64,000 nucleotides of DNA from Persicaria tinctoria. Taxonomy: Eukaryota > Streptophyta > Magnoliopsida > Caryophyllales > Polygonaceae. The notes beneath the pieces were generated by a model. That model was not told where the DNA came from, ran no database searches, and saw nothing but the letters and a program-made list of their open reading frames with translations. The stretch's first letter is position 1. The number at the start of each line of letters is the position of its first letter. The position numbers and the translations under genes were made by a program. This document shows positions 1 to 9,279 of the stretch, one piece after another. Location of the stretch: the NCBI GenBank assembly GCA_037127255.1, contig JBANSL010000007.1, forward strand, positions 62,047,038 to 62,111,037, written 5' to 3'.

Positions 1-261
1 TTCACGTGGATCACGGGAGGAGTACAAAGCTCTACTGAGTATACGCTTATTAGAGTTAGGCAAACACAGCTAATCAAGCACCATCTACCTGTCAACTGCT
101 AATCTTTAATTGTATTAAATTAAATTCATTCAAATCAATGATTTTTTTTCCATAAGCTGATCAGGGAGGATTAAAATAATTGAGTGCCTGAAAGTACCTT
201 TAAAGCATCCCCAACCAACGAAAACATATTAGCAAAGAAAATGTAGGACTTCCCTATTCTG

Positions 262-487
262 TAGGGCTGTTATATGAGCTGAACAGGTCGGGCTCGGCTA
301 AAAAAAAACTCGACTCGAGCTCGTTCACTAACCTAAACAAGCCGAGCCTGAACATGATTTTAAACTCGGTTGAAAGCTCGGCTCGTTCGATTTAGGCTCG
401 AACAGCTCGAATTCTAGGGAATTTCTAAAATTTCCTTTAAGTTAATATGTTATGAACAAATAAAACTACATCAAGCTCGAAAAAAGG
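262..487. repeat. Truncated copy of a GCTCGAGC-rich inverted-repeat element
   Basis: The segment opens with TAGGGCTGTTATATGAGCTG and runs through repeated GCTCG/CTCGAGC words. The same start (TAGGGGTGTTATGTGAAC), then GAATTCTAGGGAATTTCTAA-like sequence and TTAAGTTA, recur in the same order in the longer element at 33742-34540. Only the left half is present here: homology stops near AAGCTCGAAAAAAGG. This is a half element, probably cut by deletion or never copied in full. No coding capacity. Confidence 0.6.
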
Positions 488-648
488 AGGATAAGAAGAA
501 ATAATGTGTAAGAAAATTCGTCCACCCTTGGATCTGGGTGGGCGACGGTCCAGTGTCACCCACCCTTGGATCTGCCACTAGTTCATGGCCAATTGCAAGG
601 ATTCAATAAGGCAAGGAGGATCAGTAGAAATAATGTGTAAGAAAATTC
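486..648 (+). repeat. Imperfect 34-bp direct repeats around a 95-bp spacer
   Basis: GGAGGATAAGAAGAAATAAT at 486 and GGAGGATCAGTAGAAATAAT at 615 begin two near-identical 34-bp blocks, both continuing GTGTAAGAAAATTCGT. The spacer itself holds CACCCTTGGATCTG twice. The arrangement looks like filler DNA or a local duplication made during break repair at the truncated end of the neighbouring inverted-repeat element. Confidence 0.6.
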
Positions 649-964
649 GTGTAATAAAGTCAAATAACCTATATTTTGATACGGGAGCGTATATGCGAAG
701 TGGGTCACCAATGATCACCCATTCAAACATGCAACCAAAAAGCTATAACATTTTTCCCAAGACGTACAAAACATAAATAGTAATTACATAATTCTTAAAC
801 GATAAACATATAAGTTCAAGAATGATCGATCACAACCCTAAGTGATCGACCATTATTTCACACTGAAAAGGTAGCTAGTAATCAATCATTTCAATCGGAG
901 GTGTGACACACTAACACCCCATCATATTTAGTAAATACCAAACGGTCTCAAACTTATGAGATAA

Positions 965-1969
965 TTAAAATTCCAATCCTGAACCTTGCAATTTATCATC
1001 ACTGATCGTCTTAAACCTCTCAATCATCTCCGAGGTCAGATAGTTTGCCCAATCTCCAACCTCGCCTCTTCGAAAGAACACTTTGTTCTCCTCCCCGGAA
1101 TCCAGCTTCCCGTTCCTATTCACCTCCAAGTTGCTGAGGTTATCAAAGCTGCACAACTTAAGGATCATATCCACCACCCCACTCTTCTCTTCATCGAGTG
1201 AAAACGGGCATTCCAAAAACTCTGCAAGCCTCTTTACACACAAGGGTGTGTCCGCTTTTACGTCCTCGTACTTCAAGAACAAAACCTTAGAAGGTCTCTG
1301 GTGACTCTCATTCCAGTATCCTAGAACATGATCCCAGAAAGGCCCGTAGAGGCTCACCCCTCTACAGAACTTCTCAAGAGCTACCTCCAAGGGTAAAACC
1401 CCGTCTTTTGGGTGTCTGAGCTTGTTGGTGAAGTGCCAAAGGGAGACGAATGCATCCCTTGGGTCCCTACACAAGTACACAATCTTACAGTTAGAATCAC
1501 GAACAGAGTCCGGTAGGGAAGGAACCGGAAGGTGGGAAGAAAAGAGCCTTGGGGAAGGCAAGGTGGAGAGGTCGGGGACTTTGTTGTCCACATATAGTTT
1601 TAACTCTAGGAAAGGAACAACTTGGTGAGGGTTTTGGGTGGTCAAAGGGTGGCAATTGACGAGGGCGTTGACTGGATGGCGGTGGCGGTTGACCAGGGCA
1701 AAGAGGAGGGCTTTGAGCCAGGTGGTGCCGGATTTAGGGGTGGTGACGAGGAGGATATCGGAGGGGAGGGCTCGGAAGTGGGACTGGCAGGTGAGGACGC
1801 CTTGGAGCTGCCTGGGGTTGTGCCAAAAGCCTTGGTATTGGTAAAGGTAGGAGCAGACCCATCCCTTTGATTTGGGGAGGGTGAGGAGGAGTTGTTTGCA
1901 TTCAGGGCTGATTTCATCGTCTTGCAAGTACTTAGCGTTTGGAGGTGGGGATGATTCAGTGACGGGCAT
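965..1969 (-). CDS. Cytosolic sulfotransferase (PAPS-dependent, SOT family)
   Basis: Single-exon gene for a 334-residue enzyme, the usual length for plant soluble sulfotransferases, which move sulfate from PAPS onto hydroxyl groups of small molecules such as flavonols, brassinosteroids, desulfo-glucosinolates or hydroxyjasmonates. Family marks are all present: PAPS 5'-phosphosulfate loop TPKSGTTWLKAL at 77-88, the likely catalytic His in SSHLP at 146, the 3'-phosphate site CRDPRDAFVS at 167-176, and the C-terminal PAPS motif FFRRGEVGDWANY at 298-310. In the last motif the usual RKG...GDWK reads RRG...GDWA: one conservative and one non-conservative change. There is no transit or signal peptide, which fits a cytosolic enzyme. 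A TATA box at 2089-2096 lies about 120 bp upstream of the ATG. The substrate cannot be told from sequence. It is the only clearly intact host gene here. Confidence 0.92.
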   Translation of the reverse strand: MPVTESSPPPNAKYLQDDEISPECKQLLLTLPKSKGWVCSYLYQYQGFWHNPRQLQGVLTCQSHFRALPSDILLVTTPKSGTTWLKALLFALVNRHRHPVNALVNCHPLTTQNPHQVVPFLELKLYVDNKVPDLSTLPSPRLFSSHLPVPSLPDSVRDSNCKIVYLCRDPRDAFVSLWHFTNKLRHPKDGVLPLEVALEKFCRGVSLYGPFWDHVLGYWNESHQRPSKVLFLKYEDVKADTPLCVKRLAEFLECPFSLDEEKSGVVDMILKLCSFDNLSNLEVNRNGKLDSGEENKVFFRRGEVGDWANYLTSEMIERFKTISDDKLQGSGLEF

Positions 1970-2088
1970 ACTTGAAATGTAGATCTGAGCTAAGCAAACA
2001 AAGCTAGAGTTTGGGGTGTAAATCTGAGCTAGCGTTTGGGTGGGTTAATTTGAGAGTTCCTTGGATGTATTGGTGTGTTTTGGTGTGG

Positions 2089-2096
2089 TATTTATA
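2089..2096 (-). promoter_or_regulatory. TATA box of the sulfotransferase gene
   Basis: On the minus strand the sequence reads TATAAATA, flanked GTATAAATACC, a textbook plant TATA box. With initiation about 30 bp downstream, transcription would start near 2060, giving a 5' UTR of roughly 90 nt before the ATG at 1969. Confidence 0.65.
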
Positions 2097-2099
2097 CAT

Positions 2100-2649
2100 G
2101 AAGCCGGCCAGTACATAAATTAATAATCAAAGCTAAGGGTTATTTAATTACCAATTTTCTATTAAAATCATTCGTTTTATTCATCAAATTTGCGGGTATA
2201 GTAAATTTACATATAAATATGCAAATTATCGTGCTATTTCAAGCTCATACAAAAGTACATTGTACTATTACTTTCATTATCAATTGATTTTAAGATAGAA
2301 TTGGAAATGTGTTTTTGTTAGTCTTTCTCTCGCTTCAATTCAGTTTGGGTTTCAAATTAGTCGATTTGATGTCCTTAGCCCTATGAACGTACGTATCACA
2401 AGCTTTAGTATGTTCTCATTTTAGCGCATATTGGCAAATGCATCGAAATATAATAGCAAGATGTTATGATTTATGAAAAAGATATAAGTTTGGAGGAGGA
2501 TTCCTCTCATTGCCAATTGATTTTGATATAAAATTTCGTTCGGTTTGTATTTTGTTTCTTTAGATCTCTCACATTAATATGGGTTTCAAATTAGTGGGGT
2601 GGTTAGCCATATGGACATGTCGTGAGCTTCGGTATGTTATCGTTTCAAC
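2100..2649. other. Promoter-side intergenic sequence, no gene seen
   Basis: AT-rich sequence upstream of the sulfotransferase TATA box, reaching the 3' end of the LINE remnant. No open frame with a recognisable product, RNA gene or repeat structure was found. It presumably includes distal promoter sequence of the sulfotransferase. Confidence 0.4.
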
Positions 2650-2689
2650 ACATTTTTTTATATTAGGAAAAAGTTCGGGAGAGCAGGCT

Positions 2690-3190
2690 CTACCCGAAAG
2701 CATCCTTATGGATGAGGTCTGAGAGACTAGAGTTGTTGCAAATACCAGCACCCGGCAGAGTGGCAAATGTGTGCAACCTTATCAGCCACTCTATTGCCCA
2801 AACGGGGTATATGAAAGAAATAGACTTCTTTCAGATTTGATAGTAATAAATTGGACATACGATAGAATGAGTTCAATTTTCAAAGGACATCTAGACTTAT
2901 TGTTTAGGTGGTTTATTATTATGCTAGAGTCTCCTTCAATTTGAACTTTGTCGATGTGAAGACCAAGAACAAGTTGTACCCCTAGTTTAAGAGCTAGGGC
3001 TTCTGCATTTAGGGGGCTTTTCGTTCCTAGTTTTTGGTATCCAATGTGTATCGGTTGACCATTCCAGTCTCTGATAATCGCACCTGTCGTGTTATTGTTA
3101 TTTGCGAGTCTAGATCCGTCAAAGTTGAGTTTGAATATTCCTTGCGGAGGTTTTCTCCACTTGATCTTACATTCCTTGGTTTGCTTTTTA
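2690..3190 (-). pseudogene. LINE RNase H domain remnant
   Basis: Minus-strand translation gives the start of an RVT_3-type RNase H (KLNFDGSRLA, GAIIRDWNG, then NAEALALKLGVQL and VQIEGDSSIIINHLN), broken by a frameshift near 3110 and by stops after about 2800. The family's role is to cut the RNA strand of the RNA-DNA hybrid during retrotransposition. It follows the zinc-binding domain directly, as in intact plant LINEs. Confidence 0.7.
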
Positions 3191-3213
3191 TGAATTCCTG
3201 ACTTAAGGGGTTT

Positions 3214-3237
3214 GGGGGGGGGGGGGGGGGGGGGGGG
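3214..3237 (+). repeat. 24-bp poly(G) tract
   Basis: Twenty-four G residues in a row. They lie between the zinc-binding and RNase H portions of the LINE, so on the coding strand they read as a proline run. Such a tract can fold into G-quadruplexes on the + strand and is prone to length errors in replication and sequencing, so the exact count is uncertain. Confidence 0.85.
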
Positions 3238-3527
3238 AAGTTATCGTCCAGAGTGTTGTCAATTCTGAGTGTGTTATTCCAGTTTGTCTCGTGGTTTTTA
3301 ATGAGCCGTAAAGTGCCCTCCTTGGAAGGAATGGGTGCTTGTTTGAAGACATGCTTGTTCCAGATGTGCCAAGACGTCCACCAGGCAAAAGCGAGTTTTG
3401 CTAGTGCTCCTTTTGATAGGGTTGTGCCTATAACAGACATGATCGGTATTATATCCCTTGATAGAGTAAATTTTGTGTTTATAACGGAGCTAATGTGTGT
3501 AGGAAGTTGGAGAAGAGGTCTCACAAA

Positions 3528-3791
3528 TTAACATTCAAACAGTAGATGCACGTCGTCTTCCTCAAAACTATTGCATAGAGGGCAGGTAGAGGGGACATGA
3601 ACTCCCCTGTGGGCGAGTCTAGAGGCACTTGGGAGTCCATTCTGATAAATTTTCAAGAGGACGTTTTTGAACTTAGGAGGAGTTTCCAGACGCCAGATCC
3701 AGGCGTTACAATCTGAGTGGATAGCGAGTTCAGCTGTAACTAGTTTGTATGCACTGGACGTGGTGACCAACCAGTACGGTCTGGCCACCAA
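3528..3791 (-). pseudogene. LINE zf-RVT zinc-binding domain
   Basis: The longest clean stretch of the LINE: 87 residues with the pattern of the reverse-transcriptase zinc-binding family, WIWRLETPPKFKNVLLKIYQ, then CPLCNSFEEDDVHLLFEC (Cys-x2-Cys ... His-x4-Cys). In plant LINEs this domain sits between reverse transcriptase and RNase H, as it does here. It is a fragment of a dead element, not a host gene. Confidence 0.8.
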
Positions 3792-3853
3792 TAATGTCTA
3801 TCTTCGAATCTTGATGTGGGGAGAGGAATGTTAATGATTTCCGATACAATGCT

Positions 3854-5100
3854 CTAAGAAAGAACAGTTGAGAGTTTCTTTACCCACCATCTGCCACCCA
3901 GAATATAATCGCTAACTTTGTCATTTATATTATCAATTGTAGGGTAGTCATTCCTAGCTTGAATGGGGGAAGTTGTGATCCAATTGTTTGTCCAGAACTT
4001 GATAGCATTCCCTGAGCCAACCAACAAAGTAAGACCAGTCTTGAATTTGTCGATGAGAGTTGATAATTTTGCCCACTGCCATGAAGCATCACCTTTCCTT
4101 TTGTATTCGAGAATATTATCTCCGCGAAGATATTTATACCTGATTATCTCTACCCTGACGTTTTTCGGCTCAGCCATGGTTTTCCAGAGGAGTTTCATTT
4201 GCAGCGCTTCATTCATCGATTTCAATTTTCTAATTCCTAGGCCACCACAACCCTTTGGTCTACATATTCTGTCCTAACTAAACAGTGGACGATGTTGAAG
4301 GTCTTTATTCTAGAAAAAAATTCTATTGATTTGATCAAGTTCCTTATGAATTGCCGAAGGCATGAGGAAGTTTTGCATTGTATACAACGGTTTGGCCGAT
4401 AAATTTGTGTTTATAAGAATAGCTCTACCCTATTGAGATAGGGAATTGGCACGCCATTTGCTCAGTTGTTCTCTAGACTTGCAAATAATATCTTAAAAGT
4501 GTCTTTTGTTACTCTATCGTTGATGATTGGGCATCCTAGATACTTTTCCAAGGAATTTGCGTTAGTTATATTTAGACAGTTTTTTATATCCAGAATTCTT
4601 GAGTTTACAATCCCTTTAGTTGGTTGAAAACATGACTTGTGGTAGTTTACTTTTTGGCCTGAGATTCTACAGTAAGAGTCAATAATTGTTTTAACTTTCC
4701 TACATGCATCCAAGTTGCCTTTTGAGAAGATGATAATATCATCGGCGAAAGATAAGAAAGGGGCGCGCGGGCCATTCCTCCCAAAAGTGAAACCAACTGG
4801 GCTTCTTTACGACATTACTTCCGCCGACAGGTAACGTGCCAGAACTTCTGCACGTAGAATAAACAAAAAGGGGGATAGCGGACCCCCTGTCGAAGGCCCC
4901 TGAAAGGAAAAAACATATATGTGGGGCCATTATTAACCATTACCGAGTAAGAAACCATGGTTATGCATTCCATACACCATGAGACAAATGAAGGGTGAAA
5001 CCCGAATTTTTCTAGGATTGTTTTAGTGAAGTTCGGTCAACCCTATCATATGTTTTTTTCATATCTAGTTTGATTGTCAACCACCCTTCCCGATACAAAT
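3854..5100 (-). pseudogene. LINE reverse transcriptase remnant
   Basis: Three frames together give the reverse transcriptase and its C-terminal linker. Palm motif LDMKKTYDRV lies near 5060, then a region equivalent to QG.PLSPFLF (about 4900-4870), the catalytic FADDIIIFSKG (about 4750-4718), and YHKSCFQPTKG (about 4650) followed by LEKYLGCPI (about 4540). Several frameshifts and at least one stop lie between these. The 4225-3854 part is open for 123 residues and matches the conserved plant-LINE linker. Non-functional. Confidence 0.78.
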
Positions 5101-5699
5101 AAAGAGGCATATATATATATTGGTATGTGATTGTCCATTCCCACCTTAAAAAAATGATATATCTTCAACAACATATAAATTGGCTAATTGATTTGAAACG
5201 AAACCCCATTTAATATATTAACTTTATGTGTTATTTATATCTCTACTATATATATGTGAACATGCAGATACCCCTCCTTCGGCATTATAGTCCCAACTAG
5301 CCCAATCGACTTTACCAATTAAAACATATCAATACAAGCGGGAAAGATCTGAATCAAATTTTATAATACATATGGGCAACTTGTTCAAACACATGCAATC
5401 TAAAAATACTATATAGGGTTTACTTTAAATGTAAAAACTCTTTAACGTGTAAAAAGTGTTTATCGTGTAAAATTCCCTTAATTAACATAATTGGGCTCGG
5501 ATTACTATTTCGCTGAAATGCCGGGCCTGTTTTGCGTCGGGCTATCTGTTTTTTTAAGTCCGTTTCATCTCTTTCCCTTGCGTTTAGATCATCTTTAGCT
5601 TTGTTCTTTGTTTCTCTCTCTCTCGTTCGATTTCTCGTTCTTCTGTGTCCTTCATCTCCGGCGAGCTTTTTTCGGTGTCTTTGGTGTCGTCGTTTCATT
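5101..5699. other. Non-coding upstream region of the Ulp1-like gene
   Basis: From the LINE breakpoint to the first ATG of the Ulp1-like gene. The last 150 bp are pyrimidine-rich (TTTCTCTCTCTCTCGTTCG), as in plant 5' UTRs; no clear TATA box was picked. The AT-rich part before it (5100-5420) may hold the terminal sequence of the transposon that carries the gene, but I did not find a matching inverted copy. Confidence 0.4.
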
Positions 5700-8031
5700 A
5701 TGTCAAGTTCATCAGTAGGTACGCGCAATGATTCCTTGTTATTCGCTCCTATTTAAGTTGTCATGTTTGTTAGGGTTTCTATTTACTTCGAATTTGTGCG
5801 TTTTTATGTTTTGCCCTTGTATTCAGCGTTTTTACGCATCATTGCTTGTATTTGTGTAATTGTTGTGTTCCTTTTCTTATTCAAGCTGTTTCGTTATGTT
5901 TTTTCGGTGATTTATGTGTTTTTTGTTATCATGTTTTTTGTTTTATAATCGTTTATGATCTTAAGTGTTTGCTATTATTAATATTCATTGTGTATTTGTG
6001 TTTATACTTTGTTTGTTGTTCGGTTTATGTTTGTTTCTGATGTTCATTTATTCTTCTTTGTAGATTTTATATATTTATTGCTAATTATGCTCAATTTACT
6101 TGTGGTTAGGATTTTATGTCTGTTTATATTTTTCTTTTTTTATTCCTTATAGGGAAAAGAACATGGTCCAAGGTTGATGGTGAAGCTCTAGCTGTTGTTG
6201 CTTATCGTTCAAAACGTATTAAGAAATCTCGGCCCCCTCGCTCTGTTCCTAAAGCTATTGATTTGACACGTGATTCCCCTGGGTTTTCTGTATCCGATGG
6301 GGAAGGGGTGTCACCTGATGTTGAATCAGAAGATAATGTGCCTCTAATACGTAAATCAAGGGAAGTTGATAATAGTATAGGTGGTTTATCCAAAGATGTT
6401 TACTCAGGCCCCAGTACTGAATTTTTGTCTACTAATCCCCAACATAATGTGACTGATGATGTCCCTTCAGGAGTTGATGTTCCTGTTAAAAAGGAAGGGC
6501 AACCAACTGTTGGAGAAAATTTGAAATCTGAAGGGACTAATGTGCAATCTGTAGCCTCTGATGTGCCACTCCAATCCACAACTTCCCCCCAAGATGTTGG
6601 GTCTGGTGCTGTTTTTGATAAGAAGCCGAGGGTTAGAAGGGCTAATCAATACCCATCTTTGAAAACAAGGTCAAATCCTCGTGCGTTTGTGTGTGCATTG
6701 GGTAGATTTAATGATAAACAAAAGGAGTGTATCAAGAGGATAAGTTTTAGTTCTTTATTGAATTTGGAAATTCATTATCTTCCTCTGTGCCTTTGTCATT
6801 GGTTGGTTGAGCAGTTTGATGTCAACCGATGTTGCTTGGTATTGACTGATGGAAGTAGGTTAGATATTATTGAACTTGATGTCCATATTACATTAGGCTT
6901 GCCTATGGGCAAGAATTTGATATGTAGGAAAACTTCTAGAGAAGTCAGATGTTCTTACGAAGTGGAAGAGTTTGTTTTCTGGTGGAGATTCCATAAATCC
7001 TTCTGTTCTTATTGATCATATGGTTGTTGATGCCGATGTTGGTGATAAATTTGTCATCAACTTTGCTGTGTTATTTGATTCATTGTTTGTGGACAGTATC
7101 CAAAATGGCAATGTTAATCACAATTGGTAAAAGTCTTTTCTGTGAATGAGGACTTCAAAGAATTGAATTGGTGTTCTTTTGCTCTTGAAAGCTTAGTGGA
7201 TTCCAACAAATTTTGGGACAAGAACAAGACCAGTCAGTTTAGAGGTCCTATTCTCTTCCCCATTGTGAGTATTTTTTTTTTCTTTTTTTTCACCTTCTCA
7301 TTTGCATTTTATACTTTTCTGTTTTGTTATTATATCATCATATCTTGTATTTATAATAATTTGTTTTCTTATCTGTTTTCTTGTTTTTGTTTGTCTGTTT
7401 ATTTGGTTGTGTTTGTTAGCTGTTTTATATTGATAGGGTGAAGTTATTCTCAAGTACTTCGTCGATGAGAGTAACTCGGTCTTTCCCTATTTTTATGGGG
7501 TTGACATCACCTATGCTTCGTCAGCGCGAGGACGATGATCTTTCCAGTGGAGGCTTTGGACGTGGCAGAATTGAGGAACGTCAATCTGTTCCTGTATATA
7601 AACCTAATTCTTCATGTGCTGCCCCTTCAGCTGCTCCTATTGAAAATCCACATGTTTCTGGAAAAAAATGATCTCCTATTGAGGTTTATGCTATTCCTTA
7701 TTTATAGTATATTTTTTTATAATATTGTTTGGTGTTTTGTTTGATTTTGGTTATCTTTGTTTGTGTGTGTGTTTGTGTGTTTTTTTCCACTTGTAGAATT
7801 TTATTCAATCCTTTGCTCAAAAAACCGATGCTCTTACTACTTCCATATCTGAGTTTGTTGATTTGGCTGATGAAATTCCTCCTGAATTTAAAGAGAATGA
7901 AATTGTTAAAACCATTAGTAATGCTGCAAAGAATCTGATGGGTTTGGAGTTTGAGGGTGATAAGGGTGCTTCTGCTCCCGCAGACCATTATGATATGGGT
8001 GACTCCCCTGCTTCTGTTTGGATTTCCTCCC
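5700..8031 (+). pseudogene. Ulp1/C48 protease-like transposon gene, 5' part (interrupted)
   Basis: N-terminal half of a gene of the plant Ulp1-like type often carried by Mutator-like elements. A short first exon (5700-5718, ATG TCA AGT...) splices in frame to 6153 (acceptor TTATAG). The exon then encodes a Ser/Pro/Val-rich leader and the family's N-terminal block FSSLLNLEIHYLPLCLCHWL with DVHITLGLPMGKN (about 6745-6920). Further conserved blocks follow in other frames: NWCSFALESLVDS and GPILFPI (to 7264), and after an intron (7265-7419) LFYIDRVK (from 7420). The frame changes near 6965, near 7125 and at an A7 run near 7665, so this copy is probably dead. The last exon (from about 7797) runs into the gypsy insertion at 8032. 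The rest of the gene is at 22313-24315. Confidence 0.65.
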
Positions 8032-8758
8032 TGAAAAGCCTCGGAACGAAAGGCCACCATTTTTACGTGGGGCCAGGGAACCTCCCTGATGAAATTTACA
8101 CCCTTCCCGACGGACTTACCTGACCCGCGCCGAAAGAATCGACGCGGCCCAACCTGTGCCGCGGGAAGTTAAGCTAATTCGTTCGAATTCACAAATGACG
8201 GTTCCCTAATCGAGTCTTCCCTAGACAATTTGGAAACCTAACTTATCATACCTGTCGTCGTTAAGAGTCTTGAGACTTAATAATATTGACCCTTAATAGA
8301 ATTTTTATACTGAAAGTAGACAGGTTTTAGGTCCGCGGAGATAGATGTTAATGCAGATTGTATGTTCTTCCTCTTTTTATCAGACTTCTCTTTCGCGAGC
8401 AATCTCTTCTTTCGCTTCCTTTTCCTGGTTTTAATCTATCTTAATCCGCTTGTCCTCTTCTTCCCCGTTTTCTCCCGTTTCCAAAAAAGTCCCTCTCTGT
8501 AATGTAGTTCTCCTCTATTTATAGGGTTTCGGCTCTCTTGCATGTCATGGCACGTGGCGTTCTTTGTTCAACACGTGTTGCGCTCGTGGGATGTGGGCAT
8601 GGTTGCCACGTATCTATTTCCCTATCCGCGGACGTCCTGTATGAGCAACTTCTTGGCCCTTCGTCCACGGATAATGAAATCTTTTTGTTTCGCTTTTTAC
8701 CTGATTTGTTTGGTATTTCTGGTGTTTCGACATGTGTTTTTTGGTCTCGGTTTAGTCA
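8032..8758 (-). repeat. 3' LTR of the gypsy element
   Basis: 727 bp, left copy, equal to 21581-22307 except for about nine single-base differences (for example 8391-8400 GAGC versus GTGC; TCCACGG versus TCCGCGG near 8671). Read on the minus strand it starts TGACTAAACC and ends CTTTTCA. The sequence just inside it (8759-8775, minus strand ACCGAGGAGCTG) is purine-rich and is the likely polypurine tract, though a weak one. Confidence 0.95.
8515..8577 (-). promoter_or_regulatory. U3 promoter: TATA box and two G-boxes in the LTR
   Basis: On the minus strand the LTR has CTATAAATAG (8515-8524). Upstream of it are two CACGTG G-box cores at 8551-8556 and 8572-8577, and a TCCGCGGA-like site near 8624-8632. 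The same set is in the 5' LTR (TATA at 22064-22073), which there reads CCACGTGG around the first G-box. G-box/ABRE cores bind bZIP and bHLH factors and are typical of abscisic-acid, light or stress response; that this LTR answers such signals is inference. Confidence 0.7.
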
Positions 8759-9279
8759 CAGCTCCTCGGTCCGCGTTGATTATGTTTAGTAATTGACGCG
8801 GATCGATACTAAATATAAATGTTTGTAATTTTGTTGCCGTTACTGATTCTGATGGGGTTGGTGGGCCTCTTTTTGCTGAGTTTTGGCCCAATTTGGGCCC
8901 ATTGGGCCCATTAATGCTTGGAATTTCAAACGCCGGTAAACTTCCTATAAGTTACCCTGTTTCATTCACTTTTTCACCCACATTTGTCCTTTTCCACTTT
9001 TTGCGATTTTTAATCTTTATCTTTTTAGTTTTCCGGCAGCGATCTTCTAGGGTTCCGGCGGTTTGTTTTGATGTTTCAAGTGGTTTTCTTCAATTCCCGC
9101 AAGGTATTTCTTTTTGTTCTTGGCTTGTTCTTGAGTTTTCTTCGTTGAATTCTTTGATTTTTTGTCCTTTGGATCGTAGATTTTGAGTGTGAAATTGATT
9201 TGGAGGTGTTTTTCGGACGAAGTTTTTCTCTGTGTTAGTAAAGGTTTTCGTACAATTTTCTTCTAGTTGCTTTTTAGAA
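8759..9279. other. Leader between the 3' LTR and the antisense gene
   Basis: About 520 bp without a convincing gene. It is the likely promoter and 5' UTR of the antisense gene starting at 9280; the last 150 bp are T-rich like plant leaders. It has two CGCG sites (GGTCCGCGTTG near 8770, GACGCGGAT near 8796), a GGGCCCATTGGGCCC palindrome near 8896-8910 and GCCCA boxes (TGGGCC), which in plants are common in promoters of actively expressed genes. Confidence 0.45.
8896..8910. promoter_or_regulatory. TGGGCC/GGCCCA cluster upstream of the antisense gene
   Basis: GGGCCCATTGGGCCC is a near-perfect inverted repeat with a one-base centre, preceded by TTTTGGCCCAATTT. Motifs of the TGGGCC (site II/UP1) type bind TCP-family and related factors and mark promoters of growth-related plant genes. 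It lies about 370 bp upstream of the ATG at 9280. A regulatory role here is inferred. Confidence 0.4.

Larger units (their letters stand above)
1..964. other. Intergenic sequence left of the sulfotransferase gene
   Basis: No convincing gene is seen. The one short open frame here (585-776) has no recognisable domain and overlaps repetitive DNA. The stretch contains a fragment of a GCTCGAGC-rich inverted-repeat element (262-487) and a pair of imperfect direct repeats (486-519 and 615-648). The remainder is AT-rich and unremarkable. It lies downstream of the sulfotransferase stop codon, so it should include that gene's 3' UTR and polyadenylation region; I saw no single site clear enough to call. 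Confidence 0.5.
2650..5100 (-). mobile_element. Decayed LINE (non-LTR retrotransposon), 5'-truncated
   Basis: Minus-strand pieces of one LINE ORF2 appear in the correct order: reverse transcriptase (about 5100-4460, with LDMKKTYDRV near 5060 and the catalytic box FADDIIIFSKG near 4740), a linker typical of plant LINEs (4225-3854, MKLLWKTMAEPKNV, SGNAIKFWTNNWI), the zf-RVT zinc-binding domain (3791-3528), and a plant-type RNase H (about 3190-2690, KLNFDGSRLA, NAEALALK). Stop codons and frameshifts break every part, and no endonuclease domain is found upstream of 5100, so the copy is 5'-truncated and dead. A short T run near 2650 on the + strand may be what is left of the poly(A) tail. Confidence 0.85.

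Noticed and set aside
1083..1870. Plus-strand frames overlapping the sulfotransferase
   Set aside because: Shadows of the real minus-strand gene; no domain.
5420..5728. 102-codon minus-strand frame (RRHQRHRKKLAGDEG...)
   Set aside because: It is the antisense of the pyrimidine-rich leader of the Ulp1-like gene; low complexity and no domain.
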